64,000 nucleotides of DNA from Selaginella moellendorffii (taxonomy: Eukaryota > Streptophyta > Lycopodiopsida > Selaginellales > Selaginellaceae): assembly GCF_000143415.4 (NCBI RefSeq), contig NW_003314283.1:923734-987733 (forward strand). The letters are read 5' to 3'. Positions 54,298-64,000 of the stretch are shown here, in pieces; position 1 is the first letter of the stretch; each line of letters begins with the position of its first letter. The notes under the pieces are model-generated. The model had not been told where the DNA came from. It ran no database searches and saw only the letters and a program-made list of their open reading frames with translations. The translations under genes and the position numbers were made by a program.

Positions 54298-55610
54298 ATG
54301 GATGGTTTGCTCGCCTGGGCAGCTGATGTTGTTGGAGGTGGTTCCGACCCGGAATCTCCTGCCGCCAGGGCGTTTCTCGCTTTTACTCCGGACCAGCTCC
54401 ACGAGATTGAGAGGCTGGATAGAAGAGCTTCGGAGCTCCAGCGGAGTTTGCAGCAGCTGAGGCACCGCTTGCCTCCGGCAAACATTGCACAGGGTCTGCC
54501 TCACTTGCACGCGGAATCATTGGCTTCGCAGTCGGCACTGGCACTTGAGCTTCACGCTCACTCGGCCTCACGCATCCAGGTATTGCAGTGTCGGTGTCCG
54601 CAACGTTTGTGGTGGCTGCTCACTTTGGTGTTGCTTTCTTCCAGGCTCAGGTGAGAGAGTCGACTTTGCAATCTGACATTGCGGCTTACAAAAAGGCACT
54701 GGCTGCAACTGAGCAGCAGGCAGTTGATCGATCCCGTGAAGCACAGGAGCTTGAATCATCATTTCAGGCAAGTTGAAAAGAAAAAAAAAGGTTTATTTCA
54801 TGAGCTAATTTGGCTGTGATATGAATGTAGGAGCTTGACCAGCTGGAGCAGAAGCTGAGAGAAGAGTACGATTGCCTGGAGAAAGAGTTGCGTGCGCAGC
54901 GCGATAGTATTGAAGAGCTAGAGGAGAAGGTACAGGAGGCCTCGCCTCTGGAGGAGGAAGAGGCGAGCGAGCTTCAGTCACTGAGAGCCGAACTGGTAAT
55001 AAACTCGCCTCCACGATGCTATGATAGACATGCGCCATTATCGTGCAGGCAAAGTGGCAAACAAAGGCTGCAGAGTCGAGAAAGGAGCTGTCGATGGTAG
55101 AAAACGAGGCCCTGGCATGGCCTTCGTCTGGTAGTGAGTTTTGGATTACTTGGTTGTCGCGAGCTTACGGTTGTCAAGCAGCTCAGCGAGAAAAGGACTT
55201 GGAGCGGCGCTTACGATCCCTTACAGAGCAACTTACGGCCAAGCAAGTATGTGGTTTTCAATCTTCCTTCAGCTTTGCGTTCTAATTTCTTCCTATGCCA
55301 GGCACAGGCCGAGAAGCTAACTATCGAGCGTGACAACTTGGAGGCGCGAGTAGAGCATGCAAACCAAGCACGGAAGAATCAGCTCGTGGAGAGCTTGGCT
55401 CACACGGTGAAGAGGAACAAGATCGGAGTGAAGCACTTGCTAATGGATCCATCAGAGCCTCAGAGAAAGTATCCTAGCCGGGGAGGATTGAGCAGCAGCC
55501 TTGGCGTGTTCCGGACGAGCCTCGCCTTTAAAGCGCTGGTAGTGGGGTACGTCTTCCTCCTTCATGTCATAGTTCTCGTGGTTCTTTCGAGCAAGCACAT
55601 TGAAGACTGA
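54298..55610 (+). CDS. Tail-anchored coiled-coil protein
   Basis: Coding exons 54298-54579, 54645-54766, 54831-54995, 55049-55246 and 55302-55610. The third intron begins GC (CAG|GCAAGT). A 51-base GT-AG segment near 55132-55182 is in frame whether kept or spliced out. Start MDGLLAWAADVVGGGSDPES, then long helical heptad regions (HEIERLDRRASELQRSLQQL, LEQKLREEYDCLEKELRAQR, TIERDNLEARVEHANQ). After a loop comes one hydrophobic helix (FKALVVGYVFLLHVIVLVVL) and a seven-residue end, so it is a C-terminal anchor facing the cytosol. This layout is that of membrane golgins or nuclear-envelope coiled-coil proteins. I cannot choose between them. Confidence 0.8.
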
Positions 55611-55686
55611 AGATGATAAAAGGTGGGCTTACTTTAGCAACTTGTGACAACTATTTAAGTTCGTCGCTTTGTTGTTCTAGGTTGAG

Positions 55687-55890
55687 ATGGCTAGGACTAA
55701 GCAGATGATCCGGAGGAAGTACTATGACGATGAAGATGACGATGAGTATTGTGAGAATGAAGATTATGAATATTATGGATCCAAGCACGACGATACTCAA
55801 CCACAGTACCCTTATTTGACAATCGAATCACAGATGCCCGGGTTCCATCGATTTAAGCAGCTGGAGATGAAAACCACGGCTCGCCATTAG
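55687..55890 (+). CDS. Small acidic/Tyr-rich open frame, 67 aa
   Basis: ATG at 55687 to a TAG. The product begins MARTKQMIRRKYY, followed by an acidic Asp/Glu/Tyr stretch. The MARTKQ start recalls histone H3 by chance only, since the rest does not match. It could be the 3' untranslated part of the upstream gene or the first exon of the broken gene that follows. Confidence 0.25.
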   Translation: MARTKQMIRRKYYDDEDDDEYCENEDYEYYGSKHDDTQPQYPYLTIESQMPGFHRFKQLEMKTTARH

Positions 55891-55979
55891 CTACTTGTTG
55901 TAAGCTTTTCACTACCTTTTTGTTTAAATTTTAGTTTTTTCCTTATCGTTTTCCAATGAATTTTCTAGAACTTAACAGG

Positions 55980-57035
55980 ACCTCCCAAAAACATGGTAGA
56001 AACATTGGAGCGGCGGAACTAGCGCAAATTTGGAGCTGACCGTGGAGACACTTGTGATTTGTTCATTTCATCCTCGCAAGGGTACCCCAACATCTGAGTA
56101 TCTCTGGCAATTACGACATTTTTTTTCTGTAGGGAAGCTTAAGCTCTTTGTCTCCCAAGGACGGGAATCCACGGAAGCTCGCTGGTGTGATCTCTATCGA
56201 CACTATAGACTGGAAGGAGGCTCGATTTCGCGCGTCAGGAGATCTTTGACAACATAGAGAAAGGCTGCCAAGATCCCATCTCTCTCTACTTTTTCTCTAA
56301 TGAGTCCAAGTGGAACTATACAGTCCTCGATGTGGAAGGCATCGTCGGTACTAAATGTGGAGGAATTGACAAGTCTTCCCTGCCTGGCAAGTCTAGTTTG
56401 TTCGATAGTGCTTGAAAAGAATGATGTTTTGTTGTGCAGCTTTCAGAGCTCAATGCCAGTCGAGGAGATCAAACACGGAAGAAATCGAGAAGAGGCTATC
56501 GCGAAAGCTGGACGAGACAAAGAAGTTTGTCCAACTGGGAAGTATCTCTGTGGAAAGCTCTAGAAGAACAACGATGTGAGTTTTTTTGTATATATATCTA
56601 ACAGATCTTTAACTTTCGATTGATAACAGCGGTATCCTCTCCCGAGAGAGGACACCTTATGCAACTCTAGAGTTTTGTACGAGGGACTGCTGCGAGTGAT
56701 CGTTGGCGAGCACGTAAAAGAATGGAGCGTGGAGGACGTTTTACCTCTGATGAAAATTCTCAGGTAGATCATCCTCTTCTTCTTTTTTTCCACTAAGTGA
56801 GCTTCTTCTTTTGCTTCTTTTTCGGATGCGCGGGCGCAAGAGCAGCACGAAACTCTTTCTCGAGAGCTGCGAGAAATGGTTTGCGCTGCTCTCGACATCT
56901 TGACGCCAGAGCTGCGCAGCCAGTTTGAAGATCAGATGGAGTCTTTCAAGACACTCCTCCAAAAGCATTGTCTAGCATCAAAGTCACGAACCACAATAAA
57001 GATGGAAAAAGGTGTAATGAACGGCTGAGATTTGC
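55980..57035 (+). pseudogene. Broken candidate gene, no family recognised
   Basis: Several exon-like stretches with splice-like edges follow each other. One near 56160-56240 reads RKLAGVISIDTIDWKEARFR. One near 56235-56350 reads EIFDNIEKGCQDPISLYFFS. Others read EEIEKRLSRKLDETKKFVQL (about 56475-56545), RVLYEGLLRVIVGEHVKEW then LPLMKIL (56633-56764), and ETLSRELREMVCAALDILTP with a Gln/Leu-rich helix (about 56845-56990). The first two are in different frames without an intron between them, so the copy is probably dead, or the model is wrong. The codon texture is protein-like, but I know no family with this order. Confidence 0.3.
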
Positions 57036-57081
57036 TAGATCCACTATATCTGGGCCTAGGGTTTTGTGGTTTTTGCAATCG

Positions 57082-57798
57082 ATGAAGGCCTTGTGCGTGG
57101 TGGAGGGCAATCGCATCGGCGACCAGAGCTGCTACAAAGAGGCGGACTTCTCCCACGCCAAGCGCAAGCATCGCGACGGCACCTGGAGCTTCTTCGATTC
57201 CAAGGTAAAAGAGGTGGACGATGATGGTAAGACGCTGCCTCGAGAGCCTCCTTTTTTGCCTCCTCCACGCACCAGCAAGCCGGTCTTGGTGCTGGATCTA
57301 GATAACACACTTGTGTCGTGCTTGCTGGATCACCACGGCTCGGATCCCGGGGGTAAGGTTTGCTCATACTTCGTGGCCAAGCGACCCGGAGTGGACGAGT
57401 TCTTGCACACCATGGCCAAGCACTATGAGATCGTTCTATGGACCGGCTCTCGCAAGCGCTATGCCGACGGGGTTTTGGAGGTTTTGCCCGACGTGTTCTC
57501 TCACAGGCTCTACAGGGTGGACAAGAAGCTGGCGAATTTGGGGAGGGATTTGCGAAAGGTGGTGATGGTTGACGACTGCCGGAGAGGGGGCTGCCCTGAG
57601 ACGGACAATCTGATTGTCATCTCGCACTACGTCCATGATGGTCGGCATGAAGCGTGTAGCAAGCTCAAGGAGGTGGGCGAGATTCTCGTCAAGATGTCTT
57701 GGGTGGAGGACGTGAGGGATGAGATGAGGAAACTGAGGGAGAGCGGGGTGCTGCAGAAGATTGCTGCTTGCCCTCACGCCTGCAAGGTACGCGGCTAG
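57082..57798 (+). CDS. FCP1/SCP-like HAD phosphatase, 238 aa
   Basis: Intact single exon from ATG 57082, the first in-frame Met that gives a sensible start. The catalytic HAD motif is VLVLDLDNTLVSC (DxDxT with both Asp present), followed by KRPGVDEFLHTMAKHYEIVL, WTGSRKRYADGVLEVLPD (motif II, Thr in WTGS), LGRDLRKVVMVDDC (motif III Lys and Asp pair) and a C-terminal helix. This is the FCP homology (NIF/CTD-phosphatase) domain. Members dephosphorylate RNA polymerase II CTD or act as TIM50-like proteins. There is no BRCT domain, transit peptide or membrane segment, so the small-phosphatase type fits best. The substrate is not deducible. Confidence 0.85.
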   Translation: MKALCVVEGNRIGDQSCYKEADFSHAKRKHRDGTWSFFDSKVKEVDDDGKTLPREPPFLPPPRTSKPVLVLDLDNTLVSCLLDHHGSDPGGKVCSYFVAKRPGVDEFLHTMAKHYEIVLWTGSRKRYADGVLEVLPDVFSHRLYRVDKKLANLGRDLRKVVMVDDCRRGGCPETDNLIVISHYVHDGRHEACSKLKEVGEILVKMSWVEDVRDEMRKLRESGVLQKIAACPHACKVRG

Positions 57799-60765
57799 TA
57801 GTGCAAGTGCACCGTTAAAACTGTATAATAAACAAAAGTTTATTCTGTCTTTAACTATTATACTATTTGGAAAACAAATACATGTCAATCTTGAATTCCA
57901 TATTACGCATTTTAAGTTTGCAGCTCATTTGTCCATCCCTTTTTTTTTTCTTTTTCTTTTCACTAAAACATAAGGACTCAAGAATACTCTAGTGACCATG
58001 AAGAAAGAGAAAGAAAAAAATTAATGTATATGTTTTTTTCAATTTAAGAATGTTTTATTTCACTGCTTCCATTTTGTTAAATTTATCCATAATGAACTCC
58101 AAACTAATAAATGTGTTTGGTTTCTTCTTGTGCATGTAGTCTACTAATCTCTCATCTATGCTGCTCCTTCTGTAGAAGAACTTAATTATATTTCTGTATT
58201 TAAAAGGATAACTATAATATTACTTATTGCAAAACATAGTATAATTATGTGAAATATGGCTAGATCAATATATAGTTTATTCGCTTAAATATTTTTAATA
58301 TATTCATCTTTCCAATTAAATAGAAAGAATTTATATTTTATATATAAGATCTATAAATACATATATGTATATAGTCTAAATAATACATTAATTATAGTAA
58401 TATAACATATAGCATATAGAGCATACTCATATTTGTGAACATAAAGGGCATTATAATTTGTCCTTAGAAGGCAAAACTTTTTTGTAATAGCGTTCATGAT
58501 TGTGTTTTTGTTTTTATTCCTTCAAATTTAATTAGTTTTTCTCCAAATCTAGGATTGTATATATATTAGATTTGTTCTTCTTTTTCCAATTTCCATTACA
58601 TTTTCTTCTTCTGCCATACCATGTTATTATTGATTAAGGAGTATATTACTTGAGGATACTAATGGTGCTCTATTAGATTGAGTTTTTGGTAGTGTAGAGC
58701 ATGATTATATCCCCATCCTTAGTGTGTTGTTGTTGTTGTTAGCTTTCATAGGATATTATTACATAGTGTTTTTTATTTTTTATGTCTTGATGTCTCTCAT
58801 TGATTATGACATTGATTGAAAAGTTATAAATGATGCAGTTTGATTCTTGGAGAATAGTTTATGGGAAGATGATATTACAAATTTGAGTAGATTCTTACTG
58901 ACAAGATATTCAATTACTTTGAAAATATCTTTGGAAACAAATTAAAGATTTTTATAGAGTAAATATCAATCTTTTAATTTATCATTTGATACTTTATTTT
59001 TGCTCTTTCCTAAATTTTTTTTTCAGCTTGAGGCAATTTCTCATGTTCCTAGTGTTTCTTCCTCATTTGAAATATTTCCTTCTTTTAGCATGTTAATTAT
59101 TTGTGACTCTTATGATTTTCATTATCAATTCAATGTTAAATTGAGTGTTTTTTATCCTTTTCATACTAATTTAAATGTTAACCATATGTTTGAAGTCAAG
59201 AATCTTGCTTCTTTTTTATTGGTAAAATCTTTGATCAATTTTGGTGTTAAATATTCCTCTGTTCCAAAGTTTATATAACTTTTGCTAGAGTTTTAACTTG
59301 AGTATATGTCTTTAGTTATAAATGCCACTAAAAGCTTTTCTTTTACCATTACTACTAAAGATTTTCTGTGTTCTCTTGAGAATATGGACTTTTTTATTAA
59401 TTTTCCCACCTTGAGTTTTGTGTTGAGGAGGTTGAGTGGTATAAATCTATTGTTTATTTTGTGATAGCTAAAATATTTTACAATAAGAAGTTTTTATTTT
59501 CCAAGCTTTGAGCATATTTCCTTCTTTTTATTTCCTCATTTTCGTCTTAATAAGTTATTAAAATTCCTCTTATGATAATTTTTTGCACTTTTTCTTCTTC
59601 TATAATGTATTTTCCTCAATTTTTTTTATCTTCTCCTCTTTATTGTAACATTTTAAACTTTTTTTAAGAGGAAGGAGTAAAAAAGTCTAGTTTTGACAAT
59701 AAAGTGAAAATGAGTGAAGTGATCAATCAGAGGATGTAGAAATAAGCTTTACTAATTATTATGAATTCAAGTTAACAATGGTCTCGAAGGATGGCCATTG
59801 GATAGACTTAAATAGAATGTATTATTTATTACAATAGTGTTTTGTAGACTGTAATGGTTTTCAAGTTTTTTATTTTGGTTTAAAGTTATAACTTTGAGGT
59901 TGATTTGAACAATTAATAATTACACATGGAGTTGTAATTAGTTAATTGATTAATATTTATGCCATAACTTTGGGTTTTAGTTTTATCATGGTTGTTACCA
60001 ATTCCATTATATAAGTTGTAGGTTCTTATGGCAGTTTATAATCATCTAATAGAATCTTCAGATATTTTATTTGACTTATCATTGTCACTTTTTCATCTTT
60101 CGGAAAGAAGGATGGTATAAGATCTGTAAATATATATATGTATTACCTTGTCTAATTAATATATTAATTATAGTAATATAGAATATGAGGTTTATACCCA
60201 TATTAATATATGATATAAACTGGTATATACTCATGATATTATATATTGTTAATCTATGGATTTTGTTTATGACTTCCCTTTTTAAGTCCAGTTTACTTGG
60301 TGATACATATGTGATAGTGATACATAGAAGTTTCATTTACGTGTGTCAGTTGTGTTAATTTGAGAAAAAAAATCTTTTCCACTAAATGACATCCTTACAC
60401 AAATTCATATTCAGAAAAGAAAAATAATAAAAAAGAAATAATTTTGTAAATTTATAATATCACATTTAAATTTTAAAGAAATGCATATATTAATCAGAGT
60501 TTAGACCCTGCTCAATTAGGATCATACATCCATAAAAAACAATTTTTTTAATAGATAGATAAATAAGTAAAAGAAATCATTTTTTTTTTCTTTTTGCATT
60601 TGCAAGTGTACTATTTTGGCAATAGGCTTAATTCCAATTCTTTATATTTCCCAGTGTTATGTCCTCGAAGCGCGCTCACATGAAGAACACCATTGGTGGA
60701 TACAAATTAAGATTTCCTTGAATATAGTGGTGGTGTCATTAGGCCTATAACTAATTTAGGAAAAC
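57799..60765. other. AT-rich region without genes
   Basis: About 3 kb of AT-rich DNA. A related segment of about 90 bases occurs twice in the same orientation (about 58345-58440 and 60117-60205; shared ATAAGATCT and ATTAATTATAGTAATATA), so a decayed repeat is present. Open frames such as that at 59000-59278 are compositionally random. Confidence 0.6.
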
Positions 60766-61188
60766 ATGTATAGTCTTCGTATTCTCTTCCTCTCCTCCGT
60801 TATAATTTTGGTATTTAATACTGCATCTCAGAAAGAAATCTTTGTCACTCTCACAAACTATGTCGGGAGTGACTTGAAGATCGCTTGTCAGTCTTCTACA
60901 CACAAGTCTTTGATGTCAAATGGATTCATGGAAGATGGTAGCACTTCTAGCTTCCAATTTGAGGGTAACGACTCAACCATCTATCATTGTGAAGTATGCT
61001 CTAAATATGGGCATCAACAATTTGACATATTTGGGGGACATGCCCCAGGGAATTGGAAGAATGCCACAATTGATCAAGTCAATTGGTTTGTATATGGATA
61101 TGGAATTTTTGCTGCCAATAGTTGTATAGATCAAAGAAAATGTTCCATCAGCAACCTAAGTAAATGGTATGATTGGAAGGCTTGGTAA
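60766..61188 (+). CDS. S-protein homologue (plant self-incompatibility S1 family), 140 aa
   Basis: A small secreted protein. It has an N-terminal signal peptide (MYSLRILFLSSVIILVF), then the S1-family pattern: EIFVTLTNYVGSDLKIACQS, a middle MEDGSTSSFQFEGNDSTIYH, CEVCSKYGHQQFDIF and a Cys pair near the C-terminus (SCIDQRKCS). Members include the Papaver pollen-rejection ligand and many SPH proteins of unknown role. Single exon, intact frame, AT-rich codons unlike the GC-rich PI4-kinase 130 bases downstream. The family call rests on the pattern of strands and cysteines, so a search is needed to be certain. Confidence 0.6.
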   Translation: MYSLRILFLSSVIILVFNTASQKEIFVTLTNYVGSDLKIACQSSTHKSLMSNGFMEDGSTSSFQFEGNDSTIYHCEVCSKYGHQQFDIFGGHAPGNWKNATIDQVNWFVYGYGIFAANSCIDQRKCSISNLSKWYDWKAW

Positions 61189-61316
61189 ATTGGTTGAAAA
61201 AGTTTTTCATCCAAATTATAAACATTGAATTTAATAAGGTTTGGCTTAACTTGAAATTAAACAAAACCAGAAGCGACGTGTGGGAAAATATTTCTAGGGT
61301 TCTTCGTGGAAGGCGA

Positions 61317-63073
61317 ATGGCGACCTCTGGCGTGGTCCTCCGGCCTCTCGATTGCACGCCATCGCCGTCCTCCCCACGCGGCTATGGCTGCAATTCCAGC
61401 GGCGTCGCTGGCGATGGCAGTGGCGAGGAGGAGGAAGAGAGCATCCAGATCTTCGTCGCCATGGCGGGTAAGGCGCTCATTCCCCTACGGATCCTCACCA
61501 GCGACACCATCGCCTCGGTCAAGATGCGCATTCAATCGCTCAAGCGAGGTATGTATGTCAAGCAGCAAAAGCTCGTGCACGACGGCCGGGAGCTCGCCAG
61601 GGACACGAGCCGCGTGAAGGATTATGGGATCCGGCCTAGGGATGTGATCCATCTCGTCCTGCGCGTCTCGGATCTTCTCCAAGTGGTGGTAAAATCCGGA
61701 GGAGGGAGAGAGTACATGCTGAAAGTGGATCGAAGCAGCAGCAGGAAGCCAGCAGCACGATCCCAGAGCCTCTCTCCTTCTCGCCACGAAGATCAAGGAT
61801 TGATCTTGAGAGGCGAGCGCCTGGACGACAAGAGATTGATCGAGGACTTTCTCCTGGAAGACGATGCCGAGGTCCACATCGTGGCGAGAAAAGCTGCCAA
61901 AGTACGTACTTGGCACGTAGGTGGCGGGGGCACCGAAGTTTCCATCGAGGATGAGAAGCGATCCAAGCGAAGAGGAGCTACTGCTCTGATCGAGTCTGGG
62001 GTGGTGAGCTGCCAGCCAGAGATCCAAGTTCCAGAATCGCTTCTGGACATGCTCGGGGAGATCAACGCTGGGCTGGATCAAGGATTTTCTCCCGTCTTGT
62101 CCAGTGCTGGCACTGGTGGAGCGTACTGCATGCTGGATCGATCGGGAAGCAAGGCTCTGGCGATTTTCAAGCCCATGGACGAGGAGCCCATGGCTGAGAA
62201 CAATCCGAGAGGCTTGCCACTGTCCATAAGTGGCGAGGGACTGAAGAGAGGGACCATTGCCGGGCAGGGAGCGCTCCGAGAAGTGGCTGCGTACGTCTTG
62301 GATCACCCGAGGAGTGGACCGAGAGCTCTGGCCGGGAAGAACGAGAAAGGCTTCGCGGGAGTTCCTCCCACTGTCATGGTCCGCTGCTGCCACGCCGGAG
62401 CGGCTTTCAGTGAGCCGGAGAAGCTGGGATCCTTGCAACAGTTCGTCTACTCGTGGAGCAACTGCGAGGACATGGGGCCTGCTCGTTTCCCCGTGGACGA
62501 GGTGCACAAGATCGCTATACTGGATATCCGACTCGCCAACACCGATAGGAATGGTTCCAACATTCTGGTTTGCGAGTCGCCGGACACCTCTTCCATGGAG
62601 CTCGTCCCCATCGATCATGGCTACTGCCTTCCAAGCAAGGTAAACCATCTCTCTCCGAGTTTCCAGATCTCTAAACTCGATCCATGCAGTTCGAGGACTG
62701 TACGTTCGAGTGGCTAACTTGGAACCAGTCCCGGCATCCTTTCTCCAAGCCGAGCCTGGAATACATCGCTTCTCTGGACGCGGACAAGGACCTGGAGCTC
62801 CTGGCGCAGCACGGGTGGCGGATTGGAGTCGAGTCGGCCAGAGTGCTGCGAGTCTCAACCATGCTGCTGCAGCGCGGGGCAGCTGCTGGGCTGTGCGCCT
62901 TTGACATCGGCTCCATGATGTGCCGGGACGCGCTGGACAGCAAGTCGGCCATCGAGAGAATGCTGGAGGAAGCCGAGGGGTGTGTTCTTCCCGAGACGAG
63001 CCAAGAGGCGTTCATGGAGGCCCTGGCTCAAGTCATGGATTATCACTTCCAGCAAGCTCACACCCAACGGTAG
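61317..63073 (+). CDS. PI4KG: Phosphatidylinositol 4-kinase gamma (type II, ubiquitin-like domain kinase)
   Basis: Plant UbDK/PI4K-gamma proteins have a PI3/4-kinase fold. Several have been shown to act mainly as protein kinases. Exon 1 is 61317-62639 and exon 2 is 62690-63073 (49-base intron). Two tandem ubiquitin-like domains come first: one around residues 40-115 (IQIFVAMAGKALIPLRILTS, QKLVHDGRELARDTSRVKDY) and one around 117-190 (LILRGERLDDKRLIEDF). The kinase domain follows, with the nucleotide loop GTGGAYCMLD, the Lys site LAIFKPMDEEP, GAGFA-like GQGALREVAAYVLDHP, the catalytic loop DIRLANTDRNGSNIL, LVPIDHGYCLPSK and a C-terminal helical part. Key residues are present and the frame is intact. 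Start: the first ATG after an AT-rich leader, in frame. Confidence 0.93.
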
Positions 63074-64000
63074 CTCTCTGTAATCATATTCTTCCCTTTC
63101 TATGGTTAAGCTTTGATCTCCACTCTCATGGTAAATGACTACCTTGCAACGTATTGAAGGCTATCCAATGTGCAAAGAACAGTTTGTGATCCAGTTAGAG
63201 AAAAAATGTCAAACTTTGAAGCTCCAGGCTAAAACACAGTTTAAAGCCTTCTCTTCCTCCTCTCCTGAGATTTTGCTTGTTTCCATCAGCAAGCAAGAAA
63301 TTAAACAGGAAGTTCTTACTTGCTCATGATCAGTTGTTTCTCTCCTATGCACTCAAGCAGCGATAAGTACAGCCATAGCTCCAGCTCCAAAGGCAAGCGT
63401 GCTGAGCAGGAGAAAGATCCACGATCCACGATCGAGCAAGCGACGTGCACGGTATCAACTCCATTTCTAATTCGAACCTAAAATGGACGGTTGGGAAACC
63501 GTGCCATTAAAAGTGTGTACATAAAACATCCAAATAAGTTTTGTTTGATTATTAAGGATTTTCAGCACTTTATTTAAATATTTTGAAATGCTTCTAATAA
63601 TGAATGAATTGGTGATCTTAAGCTTTTAGATTTATTTTAACTCACTTTTGTTTAGTATCAAGCTTCCTGATGATGAAGAAGATTATTAATAACATCTTTT
63701 GTCACTTCCACCAATTCAAATTGTATTGGCATTACCAATTCATTGCATTGCTAATTCAAATCAAATCTCCAATATAAATGGTATGGTATGTGAGTTGTTA
63801 TTATACAAGTGGAAGTCATTTATTATTAGACAACCATTAAATTATTAGATATTGAAGTAAGGAGGGGACTATAAATATAAACATGAGCAGATACAATTGT
63901 TTAATTATAAAGTTTTAAAAACAATACTTTTATAGATTATGTTATATCCTTTAGTAAGCTTAATATACAGTAATACTTATAATACCATTATTGTATTTAA
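63074..64000. other. 3' flank and AT-rich end of window
   Basis: No gene supported. A short GC-richer patch at about 63352-63450 reads on the minus strand as a hydrophobic C-terminus (WIFLLLSTLAFGAGAMAVLI), but it has no upstream exon. From 63480 on the DNA is AT-rich. Confidence 0.5.

Noticed and set aside
55687-55707. MARTKQ start as a histone H3 relic
   Set aside because: The match stops after six residues, and the rest is acidic and unrelated.
63352-63450. Minus-strand hydrophobic C-terminus as the last exon of a membrane protein
   Set aside because: No upstream exon or start could be found in the remaining AT-rich 500 bases. The gene would have to extend outside the window.
1-64000. 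CRISPR array, bacterial operon or phage origin for the ParB/methyltransferase region
   Set aside because: Short GT-AG introns, plant gene neighbours and LTR elements show the DNA is a plant nuclear sequence. No spaced identical repeats are present.

Overview
This is a nuclear genome window from a land plant. The best match by style is a lycophyte of the Selaginella moellendorffii kind. The genes have very short GT-AG introns, mostly about 50-70 bases, and lie close together. They encode a tau-class glutathione transferase, plastid chaperonin-60 alpha, ATG4, plastid-type sulfiredoxin, a PDIL5-1-like thioredoxin, an EAR-type C2H2 repressor and a type II gamma PI4-kinase. Retrotransposon islands separate the gene blocks. 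The species name is an inference from gene structure and content, not a database result. Layout from left to right: (1) 0.2-3.75 kb holds a spliced but stop-riddled gene that joins a proline-rich N-terminus, a ParB/Srx-like domain and a permuted N4/N6 DNA-methyltransferase-like domain. (2) 4-9.7 kb is repeat-rich: a tandem pair of zinc-cluster genes (one dead), a 12-bp minisatellite, two roughly 600-bp direct repeats and a Ty1/copia reverse transcriptase remnant. (3) 9.9-12.5 kb has a decayed alpha/beta hydrolase with its nucleophile Ser changed to Pro, followed by an intact tau GST. (4) 15.6-29.9 kb is a three-level transposon nest. A chromodomain Ty3/gypsy element (21214-26776, target duplication CTGGC) sits inside a non-coding LTR element (17170-29118, target duplication GTTGT). 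That element sits inside an older copy of its own family. (5) 31.7-50 kb is gene-dense: a degenerate protease-like protein, an unrecognised 479-residue protein, ATG4 plus a displaced scrambled ATG4 fragment, CPN60A, two tRNA-Ala(AGC) genes and an internally deleted tRNA copy, a membrane SPRY protein, a coiled-coil protein, and a convergent PDIL5-1/SRX pair. (6) 50.5-57.8 kb carries a SUPERMAN-like C2H2 EAR repressor, a divergent unresolved gene, a tail-anchored coiled-coil protein, a broken candidate gene and an FCP1/SCP-like phosphatase. (7) 57.8-60.7 kb is AT-rich with no gene seen. It is followed by a secreted S-protein homologue and an intact PI4-kinase gamma. The housekeeping genes do not form pathways with each other, apart from a loose thiol-redox theme (GST, PDIL5-1, SRX). 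The most unusual content is the ParB/methyltransferase gene, the nested elements, and a shared decay pattern: most premature stops in the repeat-rich left half can be explained by C-to-T changes (CGA to TGA, CAG to TAG), as expected from deamination of methylated cytosine.
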